A stretch of 64,000 nt of DNA. Source: an uncultured Christensenella sp. Its GTDB lineage: Bacteria; Bacillota; Clostridia; Christensenellales; UBA1242. Location of the stretch: contig CAJUGX010000001.1 in NCBI GenBank assembly GCA_910586385.1, positions 124,264 to 188,263 on the forward strand. Direction: 5' to 3'. The notes under the pieces are model-generated. The model was given only the letters and a program-made list of their open reading frames with translations, did not search any database and was not told where the DNA came from. Numbering within the stretch: position 1 is the first letter of the stretch; each line of letters begins with the position of its first letter. The position numbers and the translations under genes were made by a program. Of the stretch, positions 45,111 to 53,381 are shown in pieces.

Positions 45111-47114
45111 ATGAAGAAAAAACTTAAACCATTTCTTATTGCACTCGTTATTTTGGTCATCATTGGCTATGCTGGCGGATCAGCTCTTGCATACTTCCTT
45201 GATGGACAATATAATGAAATAACTGAAGCGATTAGATCTGATTGGTCGTTTATTGGTGCGGCTCTTGGCGTTGTTCTTGCTATCGTGTATGCTGTTATGT
45301 CAAAACCTAAAAAGAAAGAAGCAGTAAAAGACAAGGGAAAAACTGCTGCCGGCGACGAAATGAAATTGTCTTATGACTCTAAGTGGCTCGAACCAAAAAA
45401 TTTTGACAAAGAATTTGGGCTTATCCTGACAAACTGGGCAAACCTCCCTTCTGTCAAAAACACGGGTATCGTTTTCAGAAACACAATTGAGAATGGAAAA
45501 TACCAAATCGCAATGAAAGACGAATATCACTGCCTGATTATAGGAACAACCGCATCTGGTAAAACTTCTTTTTGTATCATTCCAACAATCAGAATTTTGG
45601 CACACTCTGGTGAAAAGCCACATATGGTTGTCGCAGACCCAAAAGGAGAACTTTGGGAAAAGACGAGTAAGATTATGGAAGATGAGGGGTATCGTGTATT
45701 AACCCTTGATTTGAGAGATCCATTTTCTTCAACCAGATGGAATCCAATGGAACATGCATTTGATGTTTATCACAAGGGTAAAAACTGCAAAAACACAGTG
45801 AAAAAATGTTCAAACGGAACAAAACCAAAGGATGCCGGATTTAAGGAACTTCCTGGAGTCAAATATGGTGCAGAATGGTTTGGGTTTGAAGGAGTTGCTT
45901 ATCCAGACGAAGAACAACTTAGAGTGGCAGTTTCAAGCGCAGAACAAGTTTATGTTGACTTGGCGCAAAACGAACTTAAAGAAGTGTGCAACACTGTTGC
46001 TCCAAAGTCTAAAAACTCAAGCGACCCAACTTGGGAAGAAGGTGCTCAGGATTATCTCTATGGATGCGCCCTTGCAATGCTTGAGGATAGTTTGAATCCA
46101 GAACTTGGCATGACAAGAGAAAGATTCAACTTCTACAACCTTTATAAGATTGCAACATTCCGTGATCCAGATGCTGACGCACCATTTGAAACAGTAAGAA
46201 AATATCTTCTTCAAGGTCGTGACGACGCAACATCCAATGTTCCAAATTTGACATCTGCAGTTATCAACAATGCCCCAAACACCACAAAATCATACATTGG
46301 TGTATTGAATGGTAAGATTTCATTTATGAACGATATTGGTATCTCATACTTGACCTCACAAAGTGACATAGATTTTGAAGATTTCACAAGCAAACCAACA
46401 ATTCTTTATCTCGTCATCCCAGACGATAGAGAAGAACGACACAACCTTGCAATCTTGTGTATTTCTCAACTTTATAAACGTTTGGTTGACAAAGCAAATT
46501 CATATCCTGGACAAAAGTTGCCACAACACGTATACTTCATCTTGGATGAATTTGGTAATATTCCTCCAATTCCAAAATTTGACAGTATGATCACCGTATC
46601 TCGTGGAAGAAACATTCTTTATGAAATGGTTGTCCAATCTTATACTCAGATTGAAACAAAATATGGTCAAGAAGCAGCAAAAACAATCATCGGAAACTGC
46701 AATGCTCAAATATTTATTGGATGTGATGACCAACCAACTCTTGAGGCATTTTCAAAGAAGTGCGGTGATGTTCAGTTGACTCACGAAGAGACAAACACCT
46801 CTGTTTCCAAGAGTGACAAAGACAAAGACGGAAAGCAGACCAGCACAAGCACCCAGCTTCAAAGAACAACCCGTCCACTTATCACACCTTACGAACTTGG
46901 TCAGATTCCATTTGGAACTGTCGTTGTAAAACTTTTCAGATACAACCCAATCCAGATGAAACTTACTCGAAACGACCAAGTACCAATGTTCTATGTAAAA
47001 CTTGCTCGTAAGGAAATTGGACAGACTAAGAGTCTTGACACTGCAGCAGTTTATTATGATATCAAGATGAGAAACAAAAAGATTTTGAAGCAAACAAGTC
47101 CATTCAATTTCTAA
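45111..47114 (+). CDS. second VirD4/TraG-type ATPase, orphan, on the chromosomal side
   Basis: This 667-residue T4CP homologue has two N-terminal membrane helices (about 7-30 and 45-63), Walker A GTTASGKTSFC (about 144-154), WNPMEHAFDVYH, and Walker B VYFILDEFGNIP (about 480). It shares the overall plan of the ICE VirD4 at 23702 but is clearly diverged, and its codon use has more C-ending codons, like the flanking chromosome. No relaxase or channel genes lie nearby. A promoter TTGATT-17-TAAAAT precedes it. It may be a remnant of another element or serve a protein-secretion system elsewhere. Confidence 0.9.
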   Translation: MKKKLKPFLIALVILVIIGYAGGSALAYFLDGQYNEITEAIRSDWSFIGAALGVVLAIVYAVMSKPKKKEAVKDKGKTAAGDEMKLSYDSKWLEPKNFDKEFGLILTNWANLPSVKNTGIVFRNTIENGKYQIAMKDEYHCLIIGTTASGKTSFCIIPTIRILAHSGEKPHMVVADPKGELWEKTSKIMEDEGYRVLTLDLRDPFSSTRWNPMEHAFDVYHKGKNCKNTVKKCSNGTKPKDAGFKELPGVKYGAEWFGFEGVAYPDEEQLRVAVSSAEQVYVDLAQNELKEVCNTVAPKSKNSSDPTWEEGAQDYLYGCALAMLEDSLNPELGMTRERFNFYNLYKIATFRDPDADAPFETVRKYLLQGRDDATSNVPNLTSAVINNAPNTTKSYIGVLNGKISFMNDIGISYLTSQSDIDFEDFTSKPTILYLVIPDDREERHNLAILCISQLYKRLVDKANSYPGQKLPQHVYFILDEFGNIPPIPKFDSMITVSRGRNILYEMVVQSYTQIETKYGQEAAKTIIGNCNAQIFIGCDDQPTLEAFSKKCGDVQLTHEETNTSVSKSDKDKDGKQTSTSTQLQRTTRPLITPYELGQIPFGTVVVKLFRYNPIQMKLTRNDQVPMFYVKLARKEIGQTKSLDTAAVYYDIKMRNKKILKQTSPFNF

Positions 47115-47143
47115 ACTTCTTGTCAGATCAATTTCAAACTTTC

Positions 47144-47170
47144 AAAGAGGTCCTTTTGGTCCTCTTTTTT
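47144..47170 (+). terminator. terminator of the orphan VirD4-like gene
   Basis: AAAGAGG and CCTCTTT form a stem around TCCTTTTGGT, followed by T6. Confidence 0.75.
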
Positions 47171-47224
47171 GTCTAACCTCTCTCCCAAAGTCACACACAG
47201 CATACAATTTTCATAAAAGAATAT

Positions 47225-47686
47225 ATGGAAAAATTGTATAATGATGAACTCTTGCCAAATGATTTTGAAGAGATTGCAAAAGCATATTCAAAAAGTCTAA
47301 AGAAAAAAGGGTTTGTGTTTATCAGTCTTGAGGAGGAAGAGTTTTCTCTTCTTGTTGACGAAGTGCTTGTGCTTCTCGCAAAAATGAAAGCATGTCTCAT
47401 ATGCCTACGCAAAAAACTTGATTCGGAAAGGCTGATGGAGAGATTATGCTCGTTTGAAGAGCAGGTTTCCCTGAGTTTCAATAATAAAAAACCACACAAC
47501 TTCAAGTGTGTGGAAAATGAAAATCAAGCATTTTTGAGTTTGATTTCAATTGAAAATATGCTCATCTTGAAACTCCTTTCTCTTTCTGTCAAAAGCGGAC
47601 AAATGGAGTTGTGCAACGACATAATTGTTGGCATAACTGGCGTATTTGCAGAGAGTTTTGACATTCAAGGCTTTTGCACAAATTAA
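47225..47686 (+). CDS. hypothetical chromosomal protein
   Basis: This 153-residue helical protein has Leu-rich segments and no recognised domain. It starts at ATG 47225 with a weak AAAAGAA upstream and ends overlapping the stop of the convergent gene by four bases. Confidence 0.6.
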   Translation: MEKLYNDELLPNDFEEIAKAYSKSLKKKGFVFISLEEEEFSLLVDEVLVLLAKMKACLICLRKKLDSERLMERLCSFEEQVSLSFNNKKPHNFKCVENENQAFLSLISIENMLILKLLSLSVKSGQMELCNDIIVGITGVFAESFDIQGFCTN

Positions 47687-48228
47687 CTCACCAGAAACTC
47701 AACAACTCGTGGGAGACAAGTCTCCATTGCAGCAACAAACTTTCTGTTTATTGATGCGGAATAAGCCGCCCCCTTTTCATTGACATCCGTAAGTTTTTTT
47801 GGATCGAGTCCCAATTCGTCGACAATTCCTTCACAGATAAGGTTGCTTATGACGACAATTGCATTGTTTTTGTTGAGATTGCCTCTCACCATCGCTCTTT
47901 TCAAAATCTCATTGTCATAGATGATTGCTGACACAGCGACATCTAGGAAAAATTGCAACTTCTCAATAGCAAATTCATTTCCGTTTGCAGCGGCAAGCAC
48001 TTCCCATGACATATAATACTCATAGTTTGGCTTGAAGTCATCAAAGCCTCTGTTGAAGAAATAAGCGATGCAATCTTGTGCAACACAATCCCCGTCGATT
48101 GCCTTGGCAGAGATATCCAAGAAAGCATCGTTAAATTCACCATTGTCAGCATTGTCAATGATTTGTTTTCTGTATTCCAAGAATTTGTTGTAAGCAACAT
48201 CCTTTGATGTGAAATCTCTATAATCCAA
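47683..48228 (-). CDS. hypothetical protein with Sel1/TPR-like helices
   Basis: This 181-residue helical protein has segments such as AIDGDCVAQDCIAYFFNRGFDDFKP and ANGNEFAIEKLQFFLD that recall Sel1/TPR-type helix pairs, without a full repeat signature. GGAGAAAAAG precedes the ATG. Function unknown. Confidence 0.65.
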   Translation of the reverse strand: MDYRDFTSKDVAYNKFLEYRKQIIDNADNGEFNDAFLDISAKAIDGDCVAQDCIAYFFNRGFDDFKPNYEYYMSWEVLAAANGNEFAIEKLQFFLDVAVSAIIYDNEILKRAMVRGNLNKNNAIVVISNLICEGIVDELGLDPKKLTDVNEKGAAYSASINRKFVAAMETCLPRVVEFLVS

Positions 48229-48301
48229 GTCTTTTTCTCCTTCAGCAAAATTATATCAAAAAGAAAGAAAAATACAAACTATTTTTCCTTCTTTTGAGTG
48301 A

Positions 48302-48955
48302 TTAACATTGTTTTTCTTTTGTTTTGAGTCTTTTCTGTTTCAAATAGAAATCTTCGACATACTTCTCCCAAAGCGGGAGAATGATAAAAACAAGGGCAAA
48401 GGTCAATGTTCCAAACAACAGCGACAACTGAACCTGATATGATAGCGTACAACAAGATTTCAACAACACCAGGCATGCAAAGCCGATTGAAACAAAGATG
48501 GATATGAGAAATATTAAAAACAATAAAAACAAAAAAATCTTAAGCCTGTTTCCTCGCGAAAGTTCTTTGCTCAGCAAAAGTACGCCTTTGAAATCCAGTT
48601 CTTCACACTCACTCTGAATATGTCCAACAAAAACAAATGACAAAAACGGAATCACAAGAATCCCGCTCACCATTTTCACAACAAAAATGCAGAGGCATCT
48701 TCCATACCTTCTCGCTGAAAACCACAATCTTTTCATAAGCTTCTTCTTTTCTCTCGTCAACATGAAGTCCTTTTGAACAATGAAAATATATGGCAGCAAA
48801 AGCAGCGGAACGACAAATCCAAACGGCAAAATACAAAAAAGAAGACACATCAAAATCAACACAGAAAAGAGCAGGCTTTTTTCATACCAGCTCCCACTCC
48901 CCCTGAAACACGACAAAGTCACGTTTTTTATTTCATATATATCGACCAGAAACAT
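48302..48955 (-). CDS. polytopic membrane protein (DUF975-like)
   Basis: This protein of about 217 residues has four to five strong membrane segments. The stretch ELDFKGVLLLSKELSRGNRLKIF resembles the conserved S-x-x-x-x-x-G-N-K/R segment of DUF975 proteins. The start is uncertain because several in-frame starts exist and no clear ribosome site precedes 48955. Function unknown. Confidence 0.55.
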   Translation of the reverse strand: MFLVDIYEIKNVTLSCFRGSGSWYEKSLLFSVLILMCLLFCILPFGFVVPLLLLPYIFIVQKDFMLTREKKKLMKRLWFSARRYGRCLCIFVVKMVSGILVIPFLSFVFVGHIQSECEELDFKGVLLLSKELSRGNRLKIFLFLLFLIFLISIFVSIGFACLVLLKSCCTLSYQVQLSLLFGTLTFALVFIILPLWEKYVEDFYLKQKRLKTKEKQC

Positions 48956-49193
48956 AACTGGATTATTTCAATTGTATTTATGTTTATTCAATTGCGACAA
49001 AAAAACAGCGAATATTAGTCAATCAATTTTGAAACTAGCGGAATAATTAAAGAAAAACATAGACAAAAAGAACCTACGTTTTCTTTTTTACCCTTACTCT
49101 CTCTTAACCAACAAAAAAACGAATATCTCTGCCGTTGTCACAGGTTGTCGTAAAAATAAATAATCATTAAATCTTATGACACTTGCATTGACC

Positions 49194-49400
49194 TTGACAA
49201 CAAAGGATATTGGTTTACACTAGAAAAGAAATTGAGTTTGTAGTCGTGTGTTTGTATGGCGAAGCGACGCCACTTGTAAAAACCAAGCACATGCCTAAAT
49301 GGCAAATTAAAAAATTTCTATAAAATTTATAAAGGGTTGCCCCCGAGAGATAAACCCGAGGCGAACACAATTGGTTGACATTCACTTTATACTTTTTTTT
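49194..49400 (+). ncRNA. promoter-driven structured region, possible 6S-like RNA
   Basis: A promoter TTGACA (49194-49199) / TACACT (49216-49221) with a 16-bp spacer precedes about 170 bases with no ORF. The segment has hairpins TGGCG/CGCCA, GCC/GGC and GGGTT/AACCC. Its ends can pair (AATTGAGTTT near the start with GAACACAATT near the end), and a T8 run lies at 49393-49400. The rod-like plan and size fit 6S RNA, but no diagnostic sequence was recognised. The stretch 48956-49190 before it shows nothing else I can support. Confidence 0.5.
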
Positions 49401-49409
49401 AATTGGCTA

Positions 49410-49438
49410 TTGACAACGAGAAAATAATATAATAATAT
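49410..49438 (+). promoter_or_regulatory. promoter of the 49458 gene
   Basis: TTGACA and TAATAT are separated by 17 bp, with AGGTGG and the ATG 20 bases downstream. Confidence 0.7.
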
Positions 49439-49457
49439 ATTAGCATAGGTGGTTGAG

Positions 49458-49979
49458 ATGAAAGAAAGAACTTTTAAAAGAATCCTTAAAGCAAGTATTG
49501 CATCCATGATTTGTTCCTTTGCAATTGGGGTGGGACTTAGTGTTTCTGGGGTTATAGTACATTTTGGATATGATTCTAAGGGGTTGGATGTTGATAAGAA
49601 AAAACTTGTTTTGGTTGATAGGGTAAATGAGTTTGGATATGAAGATTTTAATAAAGATTACCGCCAACAGCAACTACAACAGATACAGTTAAAATACAAC
49701 CAAGGATTGATTGATGACGAACAATTTATTTCAAGCATAAGTGGAATAAAAAATTATTCCAAAAGCGAATATTTTAAAGAACATGCAAATGCAGAATTGA
49801 AAGAAGAATATGACAGTTTAACAGCTGAAAAAAGCAAGTATCAAACAAAAAGCGAAGATTGGGGCAAATGTGCATTAGCTGGTTTAGGGCCAGTTGGCGT
49901 TGGCATGGCTTCAGTTCTTTTTGAGCTTGCTTTTGTTAGCAATGCAAAAGTGACAGAGAACCTTGAAGCGGGGAAATAA
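49458..49979 (+). CDS. hypothetical two-helix membrane protein
   Basis: This 173-residue protein has an N-terminal membrane helix (about 10-33), a charged coiled-coil middle, and a C-terminal hydrophobic segment (about 138-160). AGGTGG at 49447 favours ATG 49458 over GTG 49449. No family is recognised. Its single Trp is TGG. Confidence 0.7.
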   Translation: MKERTFKRILKASIASMICSFAIGVGLSVSGVIVHFGYDSKGLDVDKKKLVLVDRVNEFGYEDFNKDYRQQQLQQIQLKYNQGLIDDEQFISSISGIKNYSKSEYFKEHANAELKEEYDSLTAEKSKYQTKSEDWGKCALAGLGPVGVGMASVLFELAFVSNAKVTENLEAGK

Positions 49980-50020
49980 AGGAAACAACAGCTAAAATAT
50001 TTTGAAATATAGATTATTAA

Positions 50021-50046
50021 AAAGTTACTTTAAGAGTAGCTTTTTT
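50021..50046 (+). terminator. terminator of the 49458 gene
   Basis: AAAGTTACT pairs with AGTAGCTTT (one G-T pair), followed by T6. Confidence 0.7.
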
Positions 50047-50178
50047 AATTCGTTAATTTATACAAAATAAAAAATTTTTACATTTTTTTGAAAAACACTT
50101 GCCCCGCTATGCTACAAGAAGGTTGATTTGATGGGGAAGAAGTCTAAAAATAAACTAAAAAAATGTGTTCGCCTAAGG

Positions 50179-50206
50179 TTGACAAATTCCCCCCCCGTGA
50201 TATACT
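50179..50206 (+). promoter_or_regulatory. promoter of the 50230 gene
   Basis: TTGACA and TATACT are spaced by 16 bp, with a run of eight C in the spacer. GGAGG lies 11 bases before the ATG. Confidence 0.75.
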
Positions 50207-50229
50207 AGGAAAAACGGAGGTATAATATT

Positions 50230-50775
50230 ATGAATAGACAAGAATTAGATGACAAAGTTGTGAAAGCTATTGGGTATGTTCGACCAACTGCCAACTTTGC
50301 ACAAATGCTTTATGTCAAAGATGGAAAATTGGGAACAAAGAAATTTTTGGGTTCTGGTTGTAAAAATTCTGGACTTTTTGCTTTTCCTGTGATTGAGGAT
50401 AACGTTATTCGCTTTACAGTGATTGATGAAACAGCTGATATTGTTTTAAGAGATGTGTTGGTGCCAAATCCAGATGAATTAGGTGATTTTTATGGAGTTT
50501 TGATTAATCATGTTGCAAAAAATCCAAGTGATGCATCAAAAATCCCTCTCGCAGTTTATGAAGGAAGAAGAACTTTGGGGGAAGAAATATTGGTAGCCTA
50601 TCAGGAAATCAAATTTGATGAAAACGCAAAACTTGGGTTAGGGGTTGATAGAAAAGAATATGTTGATGGAATAAAGAGAGATGTTGAAGAGATGAACAAA
50701 GCCTTTAATAATGCAGAAAAGCAATTTCAAGTGACCACTTCAGAAAACTTGTTTGCAAGAAACAGAGAGGTGTGA
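50230..50775 (+). CDS. hypothetical protein
   Basis: This 181-residue soluble protein has a beta-rich first half and a helical C-terminal end; no family is recognised. It has a strong GGAGG site. It ends in TGA with the next ORF's ATG two bases later, so TGA acts as stop in this flank. Confidence 0.7.
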   Translation: MNRQELDDKVVKAIGYVRPTANFAQMLYVKDGKLGTKKFLGSGCKNSGLFAFPVIEDNVIRFTVIDETADIVLRDVLVPNPDELGDFYGVLINHVAKNPSDASKIPLAVYEGRRTLGEEILVAYQEIKFDENAKLGLGVDRKEYVDGIKRDVEEMNKAFNNAEKQFQVTTSENLFARNREV

Positions 50776-50776
50776 G

Positions 50777-50875
50777 ATGAACAAGAAAGAAGCATTTGAA
50801 GAAATCAACAGAATCATTGAAGAAGCTATTCAGAATTTGAGAACAATTCAAGATAAAAACAAAAAACAAGGGTGA
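50777..50875 (+). CDS. 32-residue amphipathic small protein
   Basis: A short ORF starts one base after the TGA of the upstream gene, whose last codons (AGAGAGGTG) supply its ribosome site. The product (MNKKEAFEEINRIIEEAI...) would form one amphipathic helix. It stops at a TGA inside the terminator hairpin. It is probably co-translated with the upstream gene. Confidence 0.6.
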   Translation: MNKKEAFEEINRIIEEAIQNLRTIQDKNKKQG

Positions 50876-50888
50876 CTCCTTGTTTTTT
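50863..50888 (+). terminator. terminator of the 50230 operon
   Basis: AAAACAAGG and CCTTGTTTT form a 9-bp stem followed by a T run. Confidence 0.8.
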
Positions 50889-50973
50889 TCATGAAAAGAC
50901 AAATTAGATTTGTTACTATAAGTTTTTAATACAAAACAATAATCGAATCGTGTTATTGCTAGTTTCAAAATTT

Positions 50974-50995
50974 ACAGCCCTTTCGCTGTTTTTTT
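50974..50995 (+). terminator. short terminator at the left edge of the small replicon
   Basis: ACAGC/GCTGT stem with a T7 run. It lies just before the very AT-rich left end of the small element. Confidence 0.55.
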
Positions 50996-51013
50996 ATTAA
51001 TTAATTAATCTAG

Positions 51014-51024
51014 AAATTTTAACT
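51014..51024 (+). repeat. candidate left attachment repeat of the small replicon
   Basis: AAATTTTAACT here is repeated in the same orientation at 59234-59244, just beyond the integrase terminator. The 8.2-kb span between the copies encloses Rep through Int. The repeat is short and AT-rich, so chance cannot be excluded. Confidence 0.3.
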
Positions 51025-51039
51025 TTTGTTTTTTAAAAT

Positions 51040-51080
51040 AACTTGTGTAACTTTCCTAATTTGAGTTGCAACTTGTGTAA
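51040..51080 (+). repeat. two direct repeats, candidate integrase arm sites or iterons
   Basis: AACTTGTGTAA occurs at 51040-51050 and 51070-51080, exactly 30 bp apart (about three helical turns). A related AACTTGTATCT occurs at the other end (59166-59176). The whole 50,996-51,273 stretch has no gene and holds the rep leader. Confidence 0.55.
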
Positions 51081-51273
51081 ATTATATAAAATTTCTAAAA
51101 TTTGTAGTTTAATTTAAATTTTCTAAATTTCAGTAAAATATTTTTATAAAAATTATTATATATTTTTTAGAACAAGCACCTAAAATCTTTATTAATATAA
51201 AGTAGTTTTAAATAATGTTCTTGCGAGGCTAAACTATATACGAGCATTGCTCAACAAAACGGAGGAATATAAA

Positions 51274-52101
51274 ATGTACAAAATTGAATTTGCAAACGGA
51301 ATGATTATTGTTTCAAAAAAATTTAATACTGAAAAGGCAGATAAAAAGTGAAATGGGTTAAGGCGTAGCGATAAGCCTAAACTAAATATGGATAGAAAAG
51401 ATTATAATAGAACAATCAATCGCAAAAGATATGAACTATATAAACTGGACTTGACAAATTATTTTGCTAAATGAATTACGCTTACCTTTGAACATTATAT
51501 AGAGTTTGACAGAGTCCTAAATGCCTTTAAACAATTTATAAAAAGCATAAGGCGGAATTATGGCGACAATATTAAATATATAAGGGCTATTGAAGTGCAA
51601 GGCACAAGCCACTTTTTCCACATACATATAATATTATTGAATGAAGAAAAATTAAAAATAGGTTATCATGATATTAAAAAGTTTTGAGGTTATGGATTCG
51701 TCAATATTAAAAATGCCTATAATATACAAGGCTTAATAAAATATATTACCAAATATAAAGATGATACAATCCAACAAGGCAATCGCTTTTATACCTATTT
51801 TCCCATAGGTGCAAGAATAATAACTTGAAGTCAAGGAATTAAAAATATTGATGTACCAGCATTTGAGATTGACGAAAACTTATTATATAGTATTTTAGAA
51901 GAGCAATACAAAGAATATATTGGTGTACTTGACTACAATACTTTTGAAAATGGGCATTACTTTTTAAATAATGATAATAAATTAACATATTATTTGGATA
52001 AAATATATTTACCTAGTGAAAAAGATTTTATGCAAAGGCTAGTTGAAAGGCTTAAAACATCTAATATAGCAATGGTAGATAATAAACAAAATAATACTTA
52101 A
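51274..52101 (+). CDS. rolling-circle replication initiator (HUH Rep) with four in-frame TGA read as Trp
   Basis: A strong GGAGG (51261-51265) precedes ATG 51274. The frame runs 275 codons to TAA with no TAA, TAG or frameshift, but has TGA at codons 26, 67, 138 and 185. Read as Trp it gives a textbook Rep: motif 1 WITLTF (67-72), the HUH motif HFFHIHIIL (113-121), FWGYGFVNI (137-145), and motif 3 KYITKY with the Tyr nucleophile (156-161). The Trp in FWGYGF and WITLTF are positions where such Reps commonly have Trp or an aromatic. It contains no TGG. Read with TGA as stop, as in the host, only 25 residues would be made. It would nick the element's origin and start strand-displacement replication. 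A code-4 (Mollicutes) origin or regulated recoding are the alternatives. Confidence 0.85.
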
Positions 52102-52172
52102 ATATGATTATATTGTTAAAACACAAATAATCTTGGCTAAAATTAATGTAGTTAGCCATAAAATAACTCAAA

Positions 52173-52205
52173 ATAAAAGTAGGTATAACAACTTACTTTT
52201 ATTTT
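52173..52205 (+). terminator. terminator downstream of rep
   Basis: AAAAGTAGGT and AACTTACTTTT pair with a short loop, followed by a T-rich tail. Confidence 0.65.
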
Positions 52206-52239
52206 TTATCTATTTATAGTAAACACTTATTCGTTTTGT

Positions 52240-52269
52240 TTGACAAAATATGTAGTTGTATGTTATGAT
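52240..52269 (+). promoter_or_regulatory. promoter of the 52292 gene
   Basis: TTGACA and TATGAT are separated by 18 bp; AAAGGAG and the ATG follow. Confidence 0.7.
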
Positions 52270-52291
52270 TGAATAGATAAAAGGAGTATAT

Positions 52292-52867
52292 ATGGAGATA
52301 AAAAAGCCATGCAAAGCAGAAGTTGAAAAGTATTTAATGCTTTGCGATACGCAATCAAACTATGTAGAACAAGAAAAGGCATTAAAAAAGTTGTTTGCCC
52401 TTTACCCTAACAATAATGATATTAGCGAAGTTTTATTAAAGGTTAATATACTCAATGACTTTTATAGCACAAATATATTTAATACATATAAGGTAGCCGA
52501 GTATATTGTTTCGCTAAACATAGATAAAAAATTAAAAGCAAAAGATTTGTCTGTTGTAAATGATATTGCTGACAAAACAAAAAACGGCATAAACAGGAAT
52601 ATATACTCTTTTGCAACCAAATATTGTGTTCATCATCTTGGCAATGAATTTCCTATATTTGATAGTTATGTGGCAAAAATGCTAATGCACTTAAATAAGC
52701 AAGATAAGTTTTTCAAATTCTCTTATGAAGATTGTAGAGATTACAAAAAGTTCTATTCTATTTTAAACGCATTTAGAGAATTTTATAAGTTAAACGACTT
52801 TACTTTAAGACAACTAGATATTTATTTATGGCAAGCAGGTAAAGATTATTTCACAAAGAAATATTAA
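52292..52867 (+). CDS. hypothetical helical protein, possibly HhH-type
   Basis: This 191-residue helical protein has the conserved-looking segment YSFATKYCVHHLGNEFPIFDSYV (about 109-131), seen in a family of phage and ICE proteins that resemble helix-hairpin-helix glycosylase folds. I cannot assign an activity. It has its own promoter and an AAAGGAG site. Its one Trp is TGG. Confidence 0.65.
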   Translation: MEIKKPCKAEVEKYLMLCDTQSNYVEQEKALKKLFALYPNNNDISEVLLKVNILNDFYSTNIFNTYKVAEYIVSLNIDKKLKAKDLSVVNDIADKTKNGINRNIYSFATKYCVHHLGNEFPIFDSYVAKMLMHLNKQDKFFKFSYEDCRDYKKFYSILNAFREFYKLNDFTLRQLDIYLWQAGKDYFTKKY

Positions 52868-52904
52868 AAATAAAAGAGGGCTGAAAAGTATCAAGCCTTC
52901 TTTT

Positions 52905-53213
52905 TTATTGTTTTAATTTTAATAATGAAATGATTGCAGTTTTCTTTTCTGGGCTGGCAGTTTCTAAAAGTTGTAATATTTCCTCATCTTGTTTATAAGC
53001 TGAAATATTATAATAAAAAAATTCTTCGGTGGTAGTATTACAAGCCTCTAAAATATCCATTAAAGTTTCAAAGGTTGGAGCAAATGTTTTGCTTGTTTCA
53101 AGTCTATGAATATAGCACTCATTTTTGCCTATTTCCATTGATAGTTTTCTTGCCGACAAATTTGCACGATTTCTAATAAAGCCTATTCGGTTTATAAGTT
53201 CATTATTGTCCAT
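52905..53213 (-). CDS. XRE-family HTH repressor
   Basis: This 102-residue protein has an N-terminal Cro/CI-type HTH (IGFIRNRANLSARKLSMEIGKNECYIHRLET) and a short helical tail. Its gene points left, divergent from the membrane-protein gene at 53382, with about 170 bases between them, as expected for a regulator of that neighbour or of itself. AAAGGAGG precedes its ATG. It has no Trp. Confidence 0.85.
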   Translation of the reverse strand: MDNNELINRIGFIRNRANLSARKLSMEIGKNECYIHRLETSKTFAPTFETLMDILEACNTTTEEFFYYNISAYKQDEEILQLLETASPEKKTAIISLLKLKQ

Positions 53214-53381
53214 AGCCTAACCTCCTTTATTACAATTAATTATAAATGATATTGAGGTCGTGCTAATTTAGAAGATAGTTCCAAATTGACTTTAAATTAA
53301 ATATTTTATTGGCTTGTAGTAAATATATTTGACTTTTTATTGAGAAATATATATAATAAGGTTGTATCATAAGGAGTTGTA

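Noticed and set aside
49194..49400. tmRNA or SRP RNA
   Set aside because: There is no tRNA-like 3' end with TTCGA and CCA, no tag ORF and no GGAAGCAGC-type SRP loop.
50777..50875. Read-through of the TGA ending the 50230 gene as Trp
   Set aside because: The TGA directly precedes a well-placed ATG of a plausible small helical ORF that ends in its own terminator, so it reads as a normal stop.
51274..52101. Rep region as a pseudogene or several short ORFs
   Set aside because: All internal stops are TGA at Trp-like positions, the motifs are intact, the ribosome site is strong and no frameshift is present; decay would not give this pattern.
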